This document shows positions 44,211 to 55,334 of a DNA stretch of 64,000 nt, piece after piece. The notes below the pieces were generated by a model. It was not told the DNA's origin and did no database searches. It worked only from the letters and a program-made list of their open reading frames with translations. The stretch comes from Endomychus coccineus. Lineage: Eukaryota > Arthropoda > Insecta > Coleoptera > Endomychidae. Location: the NCBI GenBank assembly GCA_958510875.1, contig OY294068.1, forward strand, positions 178,219,411-178,283,410. The letters run 5' to 3'. Within the stretch, counting starts at the first letter, position 1. Each line of letters starts with the position of its first letter. The position numbers and the translations under genes were made by a program.

Positions 44211-47040
44211 GAGAATTCACTCCACTCATCATACTTCGGTAATCAATAAATTCTATATTTCGTTTTCTGAATTCGCGATACAACTCGTTTACAGATTTGA
44301 TAAGCTAAAAACTGTTGAGTTGTAGTTGATAAAGTCTCCGGCTTCGCCAAATCCAGAATTTACAAAATCTATTGTGAGTCGTAATCAAAATCCTTTGTGG
44401 CCAGAAAATTCGGTACAAAGAATTTCCTGAGCACATAAAGTAAAATAATGGTGAACAATATGCGTTAGCCGAACATATTTCAAATATAGGTCACAAGAAA
44501 GTTCATCACTCTTGAAACACTGTAATGACAAATATCTAGGTAATTTAGAGAGAATTGAAATGTATAAGCGAAAAAGAAATCCAGTGAATTCATATATATC
44601 TCCAGCTGAGGGTAATCTCTTATATACCCTAAGAATTCACCCACATTTTGTTTACAAATTCACCACCGGTATCTGGTAGCGGAAACGTCCTCACTACTTT
44701 AACAGTGTCTTTAGTGGATAAAAGTGATTGTTTCGTTATTATAATGATTATATCATTTAATCACTATGGCAGGGAGCCTAGCAAGATTATGTACTTGACA
44801 TATCAACATGAAAAAATATCTTCTACAGTCGCTTTCATTCTACATAAAATATGAATATGATATATTCAGAAATCTCGTTTTCCCCATTTCCAAAGTTTCG
44901 GGTGAAGGTCCGTACATTCCATATAATACATGAGTGTACAGATGTACATATTTACATATTTTACACGCATGGCTGCCACACTGGAGACTTTAGTCCCACT
45001 TTAGCCAATGTTAAAGTGGTGCATAGCCCTGGTGTTTATGTATAATGCCAAGCTCGTATATAAAACGAGTTTGCCACATTGTTTCGCAGATATGTAAAAT
45101 GGTTTTTAACGTGTAGTCCTATCTTCAAGCTTGTTTTTCAAAGAATCATGCCAATTTTATTAAAGACAACTATTCGCAAGCTGGATTCAACATGTGTTAA
45201 TGTCTGGTTTGGATTAAAGTAAACAAGTGAACATACTTTACAGGGTATGGTGATAAAAATAGAAAAGTATGTATGATAGATATTAAATATCCCCTTGCAC
45301 TAAAGTGATCGAACCGATGCAACATCGTGAATGAACGGCCATATTGTGAAGTTTTGGAGTAGGGGGCCATTGTAAGGTTTTGAAGTGACTTTTTGATCGG
45401 ATTACCCAGAGCGCCAACTGCTTCAGCCTAAAATGTTAAGATATAATCCTCAGTCAAGAATTTCAGGCACTACACGGTGGACAAATGTTGATTATATCAT
45501 AGAAATAAATATAAGTTTCAACTTAACAATGTGGTGCTAATCCTCTAGGGAACTATAATTGGCACAAACCTAGTCAGATTAATAGCAAACTTATTTCATA
45601 AATTATCAAAGATCAATACGTACAAAAATTGGAATTATGAATTTTATAACAGAAAATAATTTTTTAACGAAAGTTTCAAGTTTAAGAAGTTAATTTGTAT
45701 ATAAACACAATTTTGGGTAGAGATCATAAGCAAGTGATCATGAAAATTTGGTTATTCCGACAACAAAAATGCTAACGTACTTGAAACTTGGATGAGCTTG
45801 AAGAAAGTGGTCTGTCAGGAATTTCCCTCCACAACAAGGCAAGGGAAAAAGGATGGAGACATCTCGATCGTTTAAACCCAGAAATATAGAAAATACGAGC
45901 AATACCTTGGTCACAAACTCGAGGAACAATTAACTGAATCAGCAGAAGTAATCAATATAATCACACAACTGATTGTGTTATCCTCCCAAATTGTAATCAA
46001 CATTATTACAAAAATTGAAATCTTGGAGAGAACTAGTGAATTACAAAATTAAAATCTGGAAGAGAATTTTTGGATAATAGCTTACTATTGAACTTATAAA
46101 AATGTATACTACAAATTAGATACGAAAAAATTGTAGTCTCAAAGAGAATGAGATAATATAGAAATTTGCAAAAGAACAATCAGATAATAGTTTACTGAAT
46201 CTAATAGACTGAAATCGTGATGATAGTATCCAAATGAATAATATGTTCAAGCAATATCAGATGATTTACTCGGTACTCCCATAAAGCAGTAAATGAGAAT
46301 TTCGGCTTTATTTAAGTTCACCCAGATCGAGAACTGATCTGTTATGTCACCAAGACTATCCTAAAGTGACGTATCCATTACAAATTCATAATGAGGCAAG
46401 TCAAAGAAGGGCGATACGGAATACTGCGTAACCACGTGAATCATTGCTAGGTTAAGCAAGCCTTAAGGAACGATATGAACCAATATGACTATTACCTTGA
46501 GAAATTAGATACGGATTAAGGACAAGAAGAAAATATAAGTAAGCGGTTATTAAATTCAGATCCGAGCGAGGAAAATCGATCTGGTGTAACCACGTGGTGA
46601 GTCGATATTAATATAATTATTGAAAAATATCATCGGTCGGAGAATTATACACGTCTACTACAAGGTTTAGATATAATTGAACATTAAATTATCACGTTTT
46701 TTGTCATTAATAATCTTTCAATAATATCAATTAATAAAAAATAGTGGAATGGGAATAATTCGTTTCACCCAGATAAGATCACAAACCAAGATGTTATCCT
46801 GTCGATTTTTGTTTTCTAGTCTCCCCTCTCATCGCGTTCCGCAGGAACTCTCTCGAGTTTTCGCGCATTTGTCAAATAACCTATTTTCGCTATTAAAAAC
46901 ACAGATGTCAAACATAGTCTCTTTTCAAGTTTAAGTATCTTTAATTCCGAGTGAAAACCTTTACTAAGATTATTCAAGCAATTAAACTTAGTAACGTATA
47001 TAATGTTACAATCTAGATTTCTCAGCAAAGAATAACAGGA
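44210..47040. other. Non-coding stretch, no gene recognised
   Basis: Short frames (44648-44854, 44851-45045, 45738-45929, 46749-46934) have no motif I can support. The Ser-rich frame near 46810 overlaps an antisense one. No RNA gene, TIR or long repeat was found. Confidence 0.35.
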
Positions 47041-47044
47041 GATC

Positions 47045-47900
47045 TGCGTGCCTACTCAAAACATGTGTGGCAGAAATCAATTGAAAAATATGAAGAATCA
47101 CAAACTACTACGAACTAGTGTTCTCTCAATCAAATTATTCTATATGGTCTTTGACGGAGTATCTTCCGATACAATGGCTATTAACGATGATGTTCCGCAG
47201 GGGTCAGTCTTGGCATCAACTTTGTTTCTGTTCCACATTAACGATTTGTTGGAATTGTCAACCTGTCCCGTCAACATCTTTGCAGATCATGGTACACTTC
47301 ATACCGCTTCCTCATCTGTAGCCCCTATATCATCCAATGAAGCAAGAGGATCGAAACAGAGGCAGATTGACGCAATTAATGGAGATCTGGCAAACGATTC
47401 TGAAATGGGGATCTTATAGTCTAATACAGTTTGATGCAAACAAAGTTCTAGCTTCTATCTTCTCCAGGAAAGCAGATCCCACAGGTACTATGAAGACTCT
47501 CATATCTATGCTCGAGATCACCACCAGCCGCACTCTCTCATGGGATGATCATGTGAGGTCCATTGCGAGAATCGCAACTTGGTTTTCTATTTCGCGTCAA
47601 GAGCCACTCCACATTTCAGCAGTTCCTCATAATCTACAAAGCATAATTTCAACCTGTCCTGGAGTAATGTTCACAAATTTGGACTTCAGTTTCAAAAACA
47701 CACGCTGAAGAAGAACTATTCGTCTGATTGATGACCTCGTAGAGAGGTGAACGATCTCCCTTTTCTATAGATATTTCCGAGCTCAACCTATTCACCCTTT
47801 CATTATCAAGCTCGGGAACTGCCCAACTTTTTCTTAGCATATTTTCTATCGAATGGCGAAGTTGTGTAACTCTTCACCTGGTGAGGTATTCCCTTATACC
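47045..47900 (+). pseudogene. Jockey-type relic, RT motif B to C-terminus
   Basis: The plus frame from 47048 contains MVFDGVSSDTMAINDDVPQG then SVLASTLFLFHINDLLEL, and CPVNIFADHGTLHTASSS (catalytic FADD changed to FADH). After a shift: LQFDANKVLASIFSRKADPT, MLEITTSRTLSWDDHVRSIA, then RLIDDLVER at about 47728 and SLFYRYF in other frames. This is the same family as the minus-strand relics at 21, 28-30 and 32 kb. Motif A is missing, so the copy is 5' truncated near 47045. Confidence 0.85.
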
Positions 47901-48595
47901 TATTACCCATAAGCTGTCATGAAAAATTCGGATGCCTATCTCCTCTCTCACCAATTCATCGCTGCCTCATCGGTCATAGGGTTCCCCCTCGTATAGTCAA
48001 AGGATAGAACAAAACAGAATACATGAGGATTTATGAGGATTAATCTGTCATAAAGGATGTTTGGTGAACAACATTTTAGGCAGATATTAACCCTTTGAAA
48101 AAAACGATGTTTTCTCAAAATCCGAGTTCCTCCAAATCCATCTTCTGTAGCCAGAGCCAATTATCTCGGAAAAGACAGTGATTCATATAACCCCGCAGCT
48201 TCCGGATGGATTTCACTTCTTTTGAGCACCACCATACGGGGCGGAGATTCGAAAAAATTACGCAAAAGCTAGCTAGAGTATGGTTCACGCTGGAGAATCC
48301 CCTGTATGAGTGCAATAACGATGATGCAATTCATTGCTTAATATAATTATTTCTCCGTTGTAACGAATAAATTTGCTTAACTGAGTTCTGCAGTTTAAAT
48401 CACTCATGGCATTTTAATGAATTTATGAAAAATTAATTCGTACCCGTAAACCATCTACTTATTTCCTTGGACGTTGTTTCTTTATTTACAAATATACCAG
48501 TCGTTTTGGAATTGGATAGCATCAAAAATCGTTGGGCAGAGATCAAAAACCACACACCTCTAGATCAATCGGAATTTATAAATGCTGTACAGTTT
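47900..48595. other. Non-coding stretch, no gene recognised
   Basis: May include the last part of the jockey relic. Two overlapping minus-strand frames (47948-48160, 48115-48315) are not recognisable. Confidence 0.35.
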
Positions 48596-48690
48596 TTTTT
48601 TTAAAACCGGCCAGAAATTAGTACTTTCCGGTTTATTTTTAGGTCAGAAAATCTCATTTTGTCGGACCGAGCCAGAAAATTATTGTGATA

Positions 48691-48714
48691 GTCCGGTAAA
48701 AGCTTTTACCGGAC
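48691..48714. repeat. Perfect 24-bp palindrome
   Basis: GTCCGGTAAAAG followed directly by its exact reverse complement CTTTTACCGGAC. The half-site recurs as GTCCAGTAAAAG and CTTTTACTGGAC in the hairpin at 49114-49234. It could be a binding or cleavage site of the element's protein. Confidence 0.9.
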
Positions 48715-48881
48715 TCATTTTTATTTACTTTCCGGCCTATCTAATGAAAAAAATAATAAAATAGTTAGTCTAAGATAGCGGTCAATTGGTTTCTATAGTA
48801 ACCGAGTTTTGTATTATTTAAAACTATAAAATAACTTGACATATTTTGACGTTTAGTTGAAAACGTGACATTTATTATAAA

Positions 48882-49052
48882 ATGGATATTCAAAATGATT
48901 GTGAATTAATGGAAGATGAAATTATACCAGATGAATTGTTAAGGCGGCCACCCAAGCAACGTTTGATTTATAACCGTCGAAGTCCCGGATACGATATGAA
49001 CAAACATACCAAATTTTTGAAAAGTTAATTTATAAAGAGTTCTTGTTATAAA
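48882..49052 (+). CDS. 56-codon ORF in the palindrome-rich element
   Basis: ATG at 48882, stop TAA at 49050-49052. The protein starts MDIQNDCELMEDEIIPDELL (acidic) and turns strongly basic: RRPPKQRLIYNRRSPGYDMN, KHTKFLKKLIYKEF. The clean open frame, the acid-then-base layout and its position between the two palindromic parts suggest the N-terminus of a transposon protein left by an internal deletion. No domain is recognised. Confidence 0.4.
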
Positions 49053-49113
49053 AATATAAACTGAATGATATGAAGTTTATGGTACAACAATGTCTGTTTT
49101 AAAAAAAATATTG

Positions 49114-49234
49114 TACGTAATACGTCCCAAAAGTGCTTTTACTGGACTCGCAGGCTTGCAGGACTCGCCTGCGGCTCGCCCTGCAATTTGCCCACTCGTC
49201 CAGTAAAAGACCACTTTCGGGACTTGTTACGTAA
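49114..49234. repeat. Long imperfect hairpin with GC-rich loop
   Basis: The left arm 49114-49150 (GTACGTAATACGTCCCAAAA, GTGCTTTTACTGGACTCG) pairs with the right arm 49195-49234 (CTCGTCCAGTAAAAGACCAC, TTTCGGGACTTGTTACGTAAAC), with small bulges. The 44-bp loop contains repeated GCAGG/CCTGC and CTCGC words that can form a secondary stem. Confidence 0.85.
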
Positions 49235-49243
49235 ACTACTATT

Positions 49244-50272
49244 TCAGAATGCACTCATTTTCAATACGGTGAGCAATATTTTGGACGAATATTCGGCACA
49301 GCAATGGGATCGCCTATTTCTGCAACCATTGCTAACCTCGTTATGGAATGCCTAGAGGAATCTGTTATAAATTCATTAGATTTTCAGCCCGTATTCTTTA
49401 AACGGTATGTAGATGATTGCCTTATGTGTGTTCCCATCGATAAAATTCAATATGTGAAACTTCAATTGACCTGTGAAATAGAAATGAACAAAAACATAAA
49501 TTTCCTAGATATGAACATTAGGCATGATGCAGATGAGAAGATAAAAACTTCTTGGTTTACTAAAGATGTTTGGTCTCAACGTTATCTTCACTTCAATTCC
49601 GTTGCACCAGCTTGTCATAAAAGAAGTGTCATAAACAGCCTCACAGACCGCGCGGCTAAATTGTCCCATCCAGATGACAGTCCCAAAAATTTAAAAATTG
49701 TTCGTGATACACTGGAAATGAATGGCTACACAGAAACTTTCTCCAATTCTGTTATTAAAGAGAGAATAAACAGAATATATAATGGATCGTCATATAAAAA
49801 TAACATAAATGGTAATACAGACAATTATATAACTTTACCATACATTCCGGATACCTCAGAGAAAATTGAGAAATGCTTGAAAAAGTATGATAACTGTGTT
49901 GGAAAATATTTCTCAAATCTAATACCTGTAATACCTAAAGATAAACAAACCCACACAGTATATAAATTAAATTGTTTAGATTGTGATGGGACTTATACTG
50001 GAATCTCTAAACAATATTTACAAAAAAGAATGTATGGCCATTAGTGTAGTACAAGAAACAAGAACATAGAAAATTCTATTGCCCTTGCTAAACATTGCTT
50101 TGATTATAACCATCAATTCGATTAAAAACATGTTGATATTTCACCTAGGGAAACCAATTATTTTAAAAGATCAATTCTGGAGATGATTCACATAAAACGT
50201 GACTCCAAATCTGTAAATCATAGGACTGACGTTCAAACACTAAGTCATATTCATACTAATTTAATTAATTAA
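49244..50272 (+). pseudogene. PLE reverse transcriptase (partial) and GIY-YIG endonuclease
   Basis: The frame is open from 49244: SECTHFQYGEQYFGRIFGTA then MGSPISATIANLVMECLEES (RT motif B-like), FFKRYVDDCLMCVP (catalytic YVDD, about 49403), NKNINFLDMNI, then FTKDVWSQRYLHFNS and the linker DRAAKLSHPDDSPKNLKIVR, SEKIEKCLKKYDNCVGKYFS. The nuclease has THTVYKLNCLDCDGTYTGIS, KQYLQKRMYGH, then TAG (50042-50044; Lys expected), CSTRNKNIENSIALAKHCFD, a second stop TAA (50123-50125) and KRSILEMIHIKRDSKSVNHR, ending at TAA 50270-50272. There are only two nonsense codons and no frameshift, but the RT lacks its N-terminal half. RT and GIY-YIG together define Penelope-like elements. Confidence 0.92.
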
Positions 50273-50645
50273 TATTCTTGCAAATTCCTACTTGCGTCCT
50301 TATAATTTTAAAAGTTTATTTCAGGTAGAATTGTCAAAAGTATTTCTCAGAGGCCAGAGACCCTCTTTCATTACCTAATAAATCATGACATCTGGTTCGA
50401 AAGTAAATACTTGAGATTGTCTCGTCTGTTAGTCTCTCGTAGACATTCATGAAATGTGGTCGTATTTGTTGATAAATCTGCTAAATAGTGGATTTTTGAT
50501 ATTACGCTGTAACATTGCTGTGTTATAGTTTCGATTTCATGTTTCTGTTCGTTTCGGCGACGTTGGCATTTGGACGAAATTGGTTCGATAAGGACGCTTT
50601 GTGTTAATACAATTAGTTCTAAGTAATCAGGTTATTGAAGAAATA

Positions 50646-50689
50646 AGTCTTCTGATGATGGTCGTGAGACCGAAACGTACGTAAAGACT
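50646..50689 (+). ncRNA. Hammerhead ribozyme (type I) in the PLE-A terminal region
   Basis: All core elements are present. Stem I AGTCTT (50646-50651) pairs perfectly with AAGACT (50684-50689). CTGATGA is at 50652-50658, followed by one extra T. Stem II is GGTC 50660-50663 / GACC 50668-50671 with a GTGA loop. GAAAC is 50672-50676; the minimal stem III (A-U and C-G) encloses loop GTAC (50677-50680); GTA (50681-50683) is the cleavage triplet, cutting after 50683. Very short stem III is characteristic of PLE hammerheads, which may work better as dimers. The related copy at 1824 has one stem I mismatch. Confidence 0.9.
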
Positions 50690-50744
50690 AAAATATAAAG
50701 CATAAGTGTTAATGTGACCTATTTCCCGAGAATTTATATATAAT

Positions 50745-53560
50745 TCAAATCAACATGTATTAAAATTTCCGGGAAATCTTTGTTCTACAAACTACAAATT
50801 AACAAATTTAAAAAGTGTGGTATAATGACTACATTACGAAGCAACGGTGACAGTTCAATGAAAACAATTATCGATATCGATATTGTGAATTGAAATTGTT
50901 CAATTTAGGAAGTTTGAATTCCCTAAATTCGTTAAAAGTAATTCGTGAGTTTTTGTAGCCTGTTGTTTTCAACTGTTCTTGAGTCATACTTTATAATGAA
51001 GTAATTTCGATGGAGCAGCAAGCGGAATAATATTAAGAGCATAACATCAACAATAAACTTGTCTATCGGCTATAATTGGAACGGCTTCCTTAATCTGAGT
51101 CATAATTCAGCGTTGATCTGAAGCGCCGCGGGCGACAGGCAGGGGAGATTAAGTGAAAAATTCAATATGTAGGAAACAGAACATTGAAATCCGGAACTGA
51201 TCGTTACAGTTATGGATTTATAGTCATTGTTATCGCGAAACAATGGTATCATGATGGGAATGATTGGTAACTGGGGAATTCAATTACTAAAGTTTTGAGT
51301 TAACTGCACCCTTCGTACAATTCATGCTTCTGACAACAAAACCCCCAATCTCGACGTTCCTTTTTGCTACAATAATATTTAACCTCACACGAATTGGTTA
51401 ATTGCATCTTCTCCGTTTTTATATACAGGTCGACAGGTTTTGATTGAACTTCGCCATTTTAATGATACATATTAAACTGACACTTGTTCAAACTCGTTTT
51501 CAATATCAGCGTCTTCAAAAATGATAACGATAATATTAACAAGCATTTATCATAATGAAATCATTATAGAAACGCCATCAGAAACTACATACACCAATCA
51601 AAAAATTTCATAATAAGAAATGAACTGTAATCCCTAGATCACTAACTTCTCTTACATGTAGAGACAGAAATAATATAGTAAATTGTTAGGAACAAGTAGT
51701 CGTGGAAATAGGTACATCAAATTATACTCGTCACATCAAAAGTACTTCCAAATTGACACAAATTTTTACAATGATTCATATACAGCTTGAGACAGATCCA
51801 GCGATAAAGAGTCCACGAAGATGAGAATAACATGTATCCCAAATATGAAACAAAATGAGCGTGTTTAATAAGGCGCATGTCAGTATCCCTTAAATAACGA
51901 CACAAACCAGTATTATCACTAGAGAAGGTCAACACTTATTTCTACATAGGAAATCATAATACCAAGTGCTAATACAAATATTTCTCTTTCTAATCTCCAA
52001 ATAACTGTTCCGAATAAGGGGTACAAAGTAGCATTTGATATTTGATATCAATGAAAAATAAAATATCCTACAGTGATGGAGCTGCTTTTATGAAACAACA
52101 GTTAGAAATAACAACAGATGATCTTAATCCACGGATTGTTAGTGATGTGAGCATAACCAGTATATGATGCTAACGATGCATCGCAAACCCCAAAACGCGT
52201 TATTAAAGTAAAGCCGTTTAGTTTCAATCATTTTCTATTCCTCATCTCAGAAAATTTCATTTTCTTAGTCACTGCTAAGACAAAATGAGAAATATTTGTT
52301 GAAGACTGAATTTTTGTAATGATGTCTTCCATTCCATATAAATATCAAATGTCCAGAAGTTCGCTTATAAATGAAACGGTTTCAAGTTACATTACTCGAT
52401 TGAAACATGTGAATGTTATCAAAACAACCATTGAATTATATTTTCCCTCACGTAATCCGAGATGGCTCTAAGATACAATAATACCGTTCAAGCTCGAAAA
52501 TTACAAGACTTTCGTATTAGTTCGATTGAAACTTGATTGCAGTCTGAAAAGTACACGAATTTGAAATGTTATTTGTTTGTTCAACTAACTGCCAGAATAT
52601 CGATTCCTTCTTCCTCATATATGGATAGATAGATATAATGTTATTGTTCTGACTTTGTGTACATAACAAATGAATCAAATTAATGTAGATACAAAATCAT
52701 AAGGAACTACTTCGGAACATTATATGAGGGTTTTAGACATGACCTTACAATAATTGATTGATTAATCAGTTACAAGCGTGTATGTACTTGATAGATAGCT
52801 AGATTTATTGATCATTTGTTGCAGATTCTAATGGTAAGTAATATAAAATTGAAAATAAACTAAAGAATTTGATTCACCAAGGACATCTACTAAATACAGA
52901 TTAAAAAAATGATTCGTTCAAAATTAATTGTATAAGACATTCTGATTTCAAGATTTTTAAAATTATGTTATATCAAACATAAGCTTCAGAATTAAAAAAA
53001 TCTACTCGTTTAATGAAATAACATTTCGCTATATGACATTAATGAATCGATACAGAAATATACTCCTTCTAAAATTTCATATCAAGAAGAAATGGAATCG
53101 CTCTGGGAATCATTTGGAGAATATTACCACAATAGCAGATGTTGAAGCATCGGAACATTGTATTTCTGACGAACAGTAAGCACTTCAATGGAATTGATCT
53201 GGAAATCATTTGGAGAATATAACCACAAAGAGCTCCAAGAAATATCATTATTTTCAGAGTAATGTTTAGAGAGTGCAGACCCACGAAACTAAACATTAAT
53301 AGAATTCATAAGCCATTAGAATCTTGATCCCAAAAAATACTTCCATACACAAATAAGTTAACAGTATGCAATTTCAAGGTTCATCAATTTTTAGAAAATT
53401 CATTATTTTATACTACCTACACTCAAAGATAAACTATTCGAGGAAAGACCTTTAAACTACAATATCCACCAAGGAACACTTCTCTGTTCATTATGAATCT
53501 GAATGTTATGACTGGATCAGCTATTTTAACGGCAACTCAATCATCTTCGCATCCTCCCAA
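50745..53560. other. Non-coding stretch with a small direct repeat
   Basis: No gene recognised. At about 53086-53135 and 53188-53240 the phrase TGGAAT(C/T)G(C/A)TCTGG(G)AAATCATTTGGAGAATAT is repeated about 100 bp apart. The block around 51120 (GCGCCGCGGGCGACAGGC) is unusually GC-rich for the region. Confidence 0.4.
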
Positions 53561-54935
53561 GATTGAACATAAGATAAATCGTAGTAGTGAGCGTAATCGG
53601 ATATGCGGATGACATCGTCATTATAGTGCGAGGAGTTCGGGAGCACAATAGCAACTCTGATGCAGCAAGCACTGAACATCGTGGAAAAATGATGCAACAA
53701 GGGAGAACTCCAAGTGAATCCCTCGGAAATGACCATTGTACCCTTGACGAAGGGAAAGGACATTGAAAACATACAAGACTCAGTTTTGTATGGAGAAAAC
53801 ATACAGAAGAGGGCCGCGGTCAAATACCTTGGGGTAAGCCTAGATAGAAGGCTGACCTTTTGGAAACATCTGGAGAAAATCACTGATAACACGATAACAC
53901 ACAGAAAATTCGAGTATATGTCAGCCATCTTGTCTTATAATAGATATAATCTATATTATATGTTTATCATTATTATAATTGCTGTATTGCTCTATGAAGA
54001 GTGGCATAAGCATGATGGAAGTCAGGGGAGATATCATCCAGGAATCGTAACATACGCCGCAAACAAAGACGAAAGTATCCCAGCATTCTCTGAACATAGT
54101 TCAGAGGCTGGCATGCTTAGAAATAACAGGTGCAATCCCGACCACTACAACGGCTGCGATGTAGGGGCTGTTGTTGTTTGAGCCACGGCACCTCGATGTG
54201 CAGGCAGAAACCATAAGAGGAGCGTATTGCTCCAATCTTATTGGACAAGGCCGATCAAATAGGCTGAAGCATTATTGGATTGCTTGAATCACCTGGGCCA
54301 ATGGAGATGAGATCCGACAGAATCAAGGGTCCCAGCAATTCCGTACCGTTCACGATTCAAACCTTGAATGGGCATGACAACGCTTTGGGCAATCCTCATA
54401 ATCCTCATATCATGATACCAGGAAATTCCGTAGACACAGAAGGCACCAAGACCAAAAGAAGTGCAGGTGCTGGAATAGTCAAGGAGAAATAATTTCTTTG
54501 AACCTAGGTACACTTGCGACAGAATTCCAAGCAAAAATAGTAGCAATTACAACATGTGCTCGAATTATAAGGGAGGTAACTTAGGAGAATAGACAAACCA
54601 CAATCACAATGAGCAGCCTAACAGTGCTCAAGGCACCGGGTCATACACAATCACCTCACAATGTGAACTTGATTGTGTAAAGGAACTAACGGCACTAGTA
54701 AAGAACCCGAATAGAGTGACACTGGTATGGGAGTCTGAGGAAACCAGACGAAAAAGTACTTCGTAAAACTGTCGTCGCACTCGCTAAAGCGGGAGCGGAA
54801 CAACCACTGATTGGACCAGAGCGAACCCGTGACATTTCTCATGCCACTGCGAAATCTGAAATTCGAAAATGGCTGGAGACAGAGCACCGTGCCTTCTGGA
54901 GGGAACTGCCCCGTATGTCGCACTTCAAGCAACTA
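53560..54935 (+). pseudogene. R1/I-type non-LTR relic: RT catalytic box to RNase H
   Basis: At about 53600 GYADDIVIIVRGVREHNSNS holds the catalytic YADD. The frame from 53714 reads NPSEMTIVPLTKGKDIENIQ and AAVKYLGVSLDRRLTFWKHL (thumb). After shifts come LEITGAIPTTTTAA (about 54115), then RNase H blocks VDTEGTKTKRSAGAGIV (first catalytic Asp block, TDGSKT changed to TEGTKT, about 54430), TLATEFQAKIVAITTCARII (about 54515) and AKAGAEQPLIGPERTRDISH (about 54787) to RKWLETEHRAFWRELPRMSH (about 54865). The zinc-knuckle tail seen at 12.5 kb is absent here, so the copy is 3' incomplete. Multiple frameshifts. Confidence 0.85.
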
Positions 54936-55270
54936 ATATGTGTGCTCCAGCAGCAACGAGTGAAAAATCTGCTAAGTTTTCTCCAGTTTGCTTCAAAATG
55001 TACATTTAGCATCTTAGTTTTCCCAACATACCTCCAGCTCTTCCACTTGTGATGATCATCGGAAAATCTTCGGCCATAATAATTGAGATTAATGCATCTC
55101 GATTAAGCCTTTTCAAAGTATTACTCAGAAAATTCGAGTATATGTCGGCCATCTTGTCTTATAATAGATATAATCTATCGTATATGTTTATCATTATTAT
55201 AATTGCTGTATTGCTCGTATGAAGAGTGGCATAAACATGTTGGAAGTCAGAGGAGATATCTTCCAGGATT
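53907..55270. repeat. Direct repeat of about 140 bp, 1.2 kb apart
   Basis: 53907-54045 and 55130-55270 both read AAAATTCGAGTATATGTC(A/G)G, CATCTTGTCTTATAATAGAT, TTATCATTATTATAATTGCT and GAAGAGTGGCATAA(G/A)CATG with about 95 percent identity by eye. The second copy lies beyond the end of the RNase H part, so it is a rearranged or separately inserted piece of the same retrotransposon. Confidence 0.85.
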
Positions 55271-55334
55271 TGATTGATAGCTGCAGAACGAAAATGTTCG
55301 TGTTACAGGCTCAACTTGGTTGCTTCACGTGACT

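Larger units (their letters stand above)
48600..49240. mobile_element. Unclassified palindrome-rich element
   Basis: The left part has repeated CCGG-containing words (CCGGCCAG, TTTCCGG, GTCGGACCGAGCCAG) and a perfect 24-bp palindrome. The right part has a hairpin with arms of about 38 bp built on the related word CTTTTACTGGAC / GTCCAGTAAAAG. A 56-codon ORF lies between. Shared terminal vocabulary on both sides suggests one element about 640 bp long, probably an internally deleted derivative of a larger transposon. The exact ends and target duplication are not resolved. Its right edge coincides with the truncated start of PLE-A copy 3. Confidence 0.5.
49244..50742 (+). mobile_element. Penelope-like element A, copy 3 (best preserved), 5' truncated
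   Basis: The copy starts inside the RT at about 49244, directly after the hairpin of the preceding element, and its similarity to the other PLE-A copies ends at about 50742 (GACCTATTTCCCGAGAATTTA). It contains the RT C-terminal half, linker, GIY-YIG and a 3' terminal region with a hammerhead ribozyme. PLE-A relics at 0.94-1.93 kb and 16.2-20.06 kb align with it. Confidence 0.88.
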
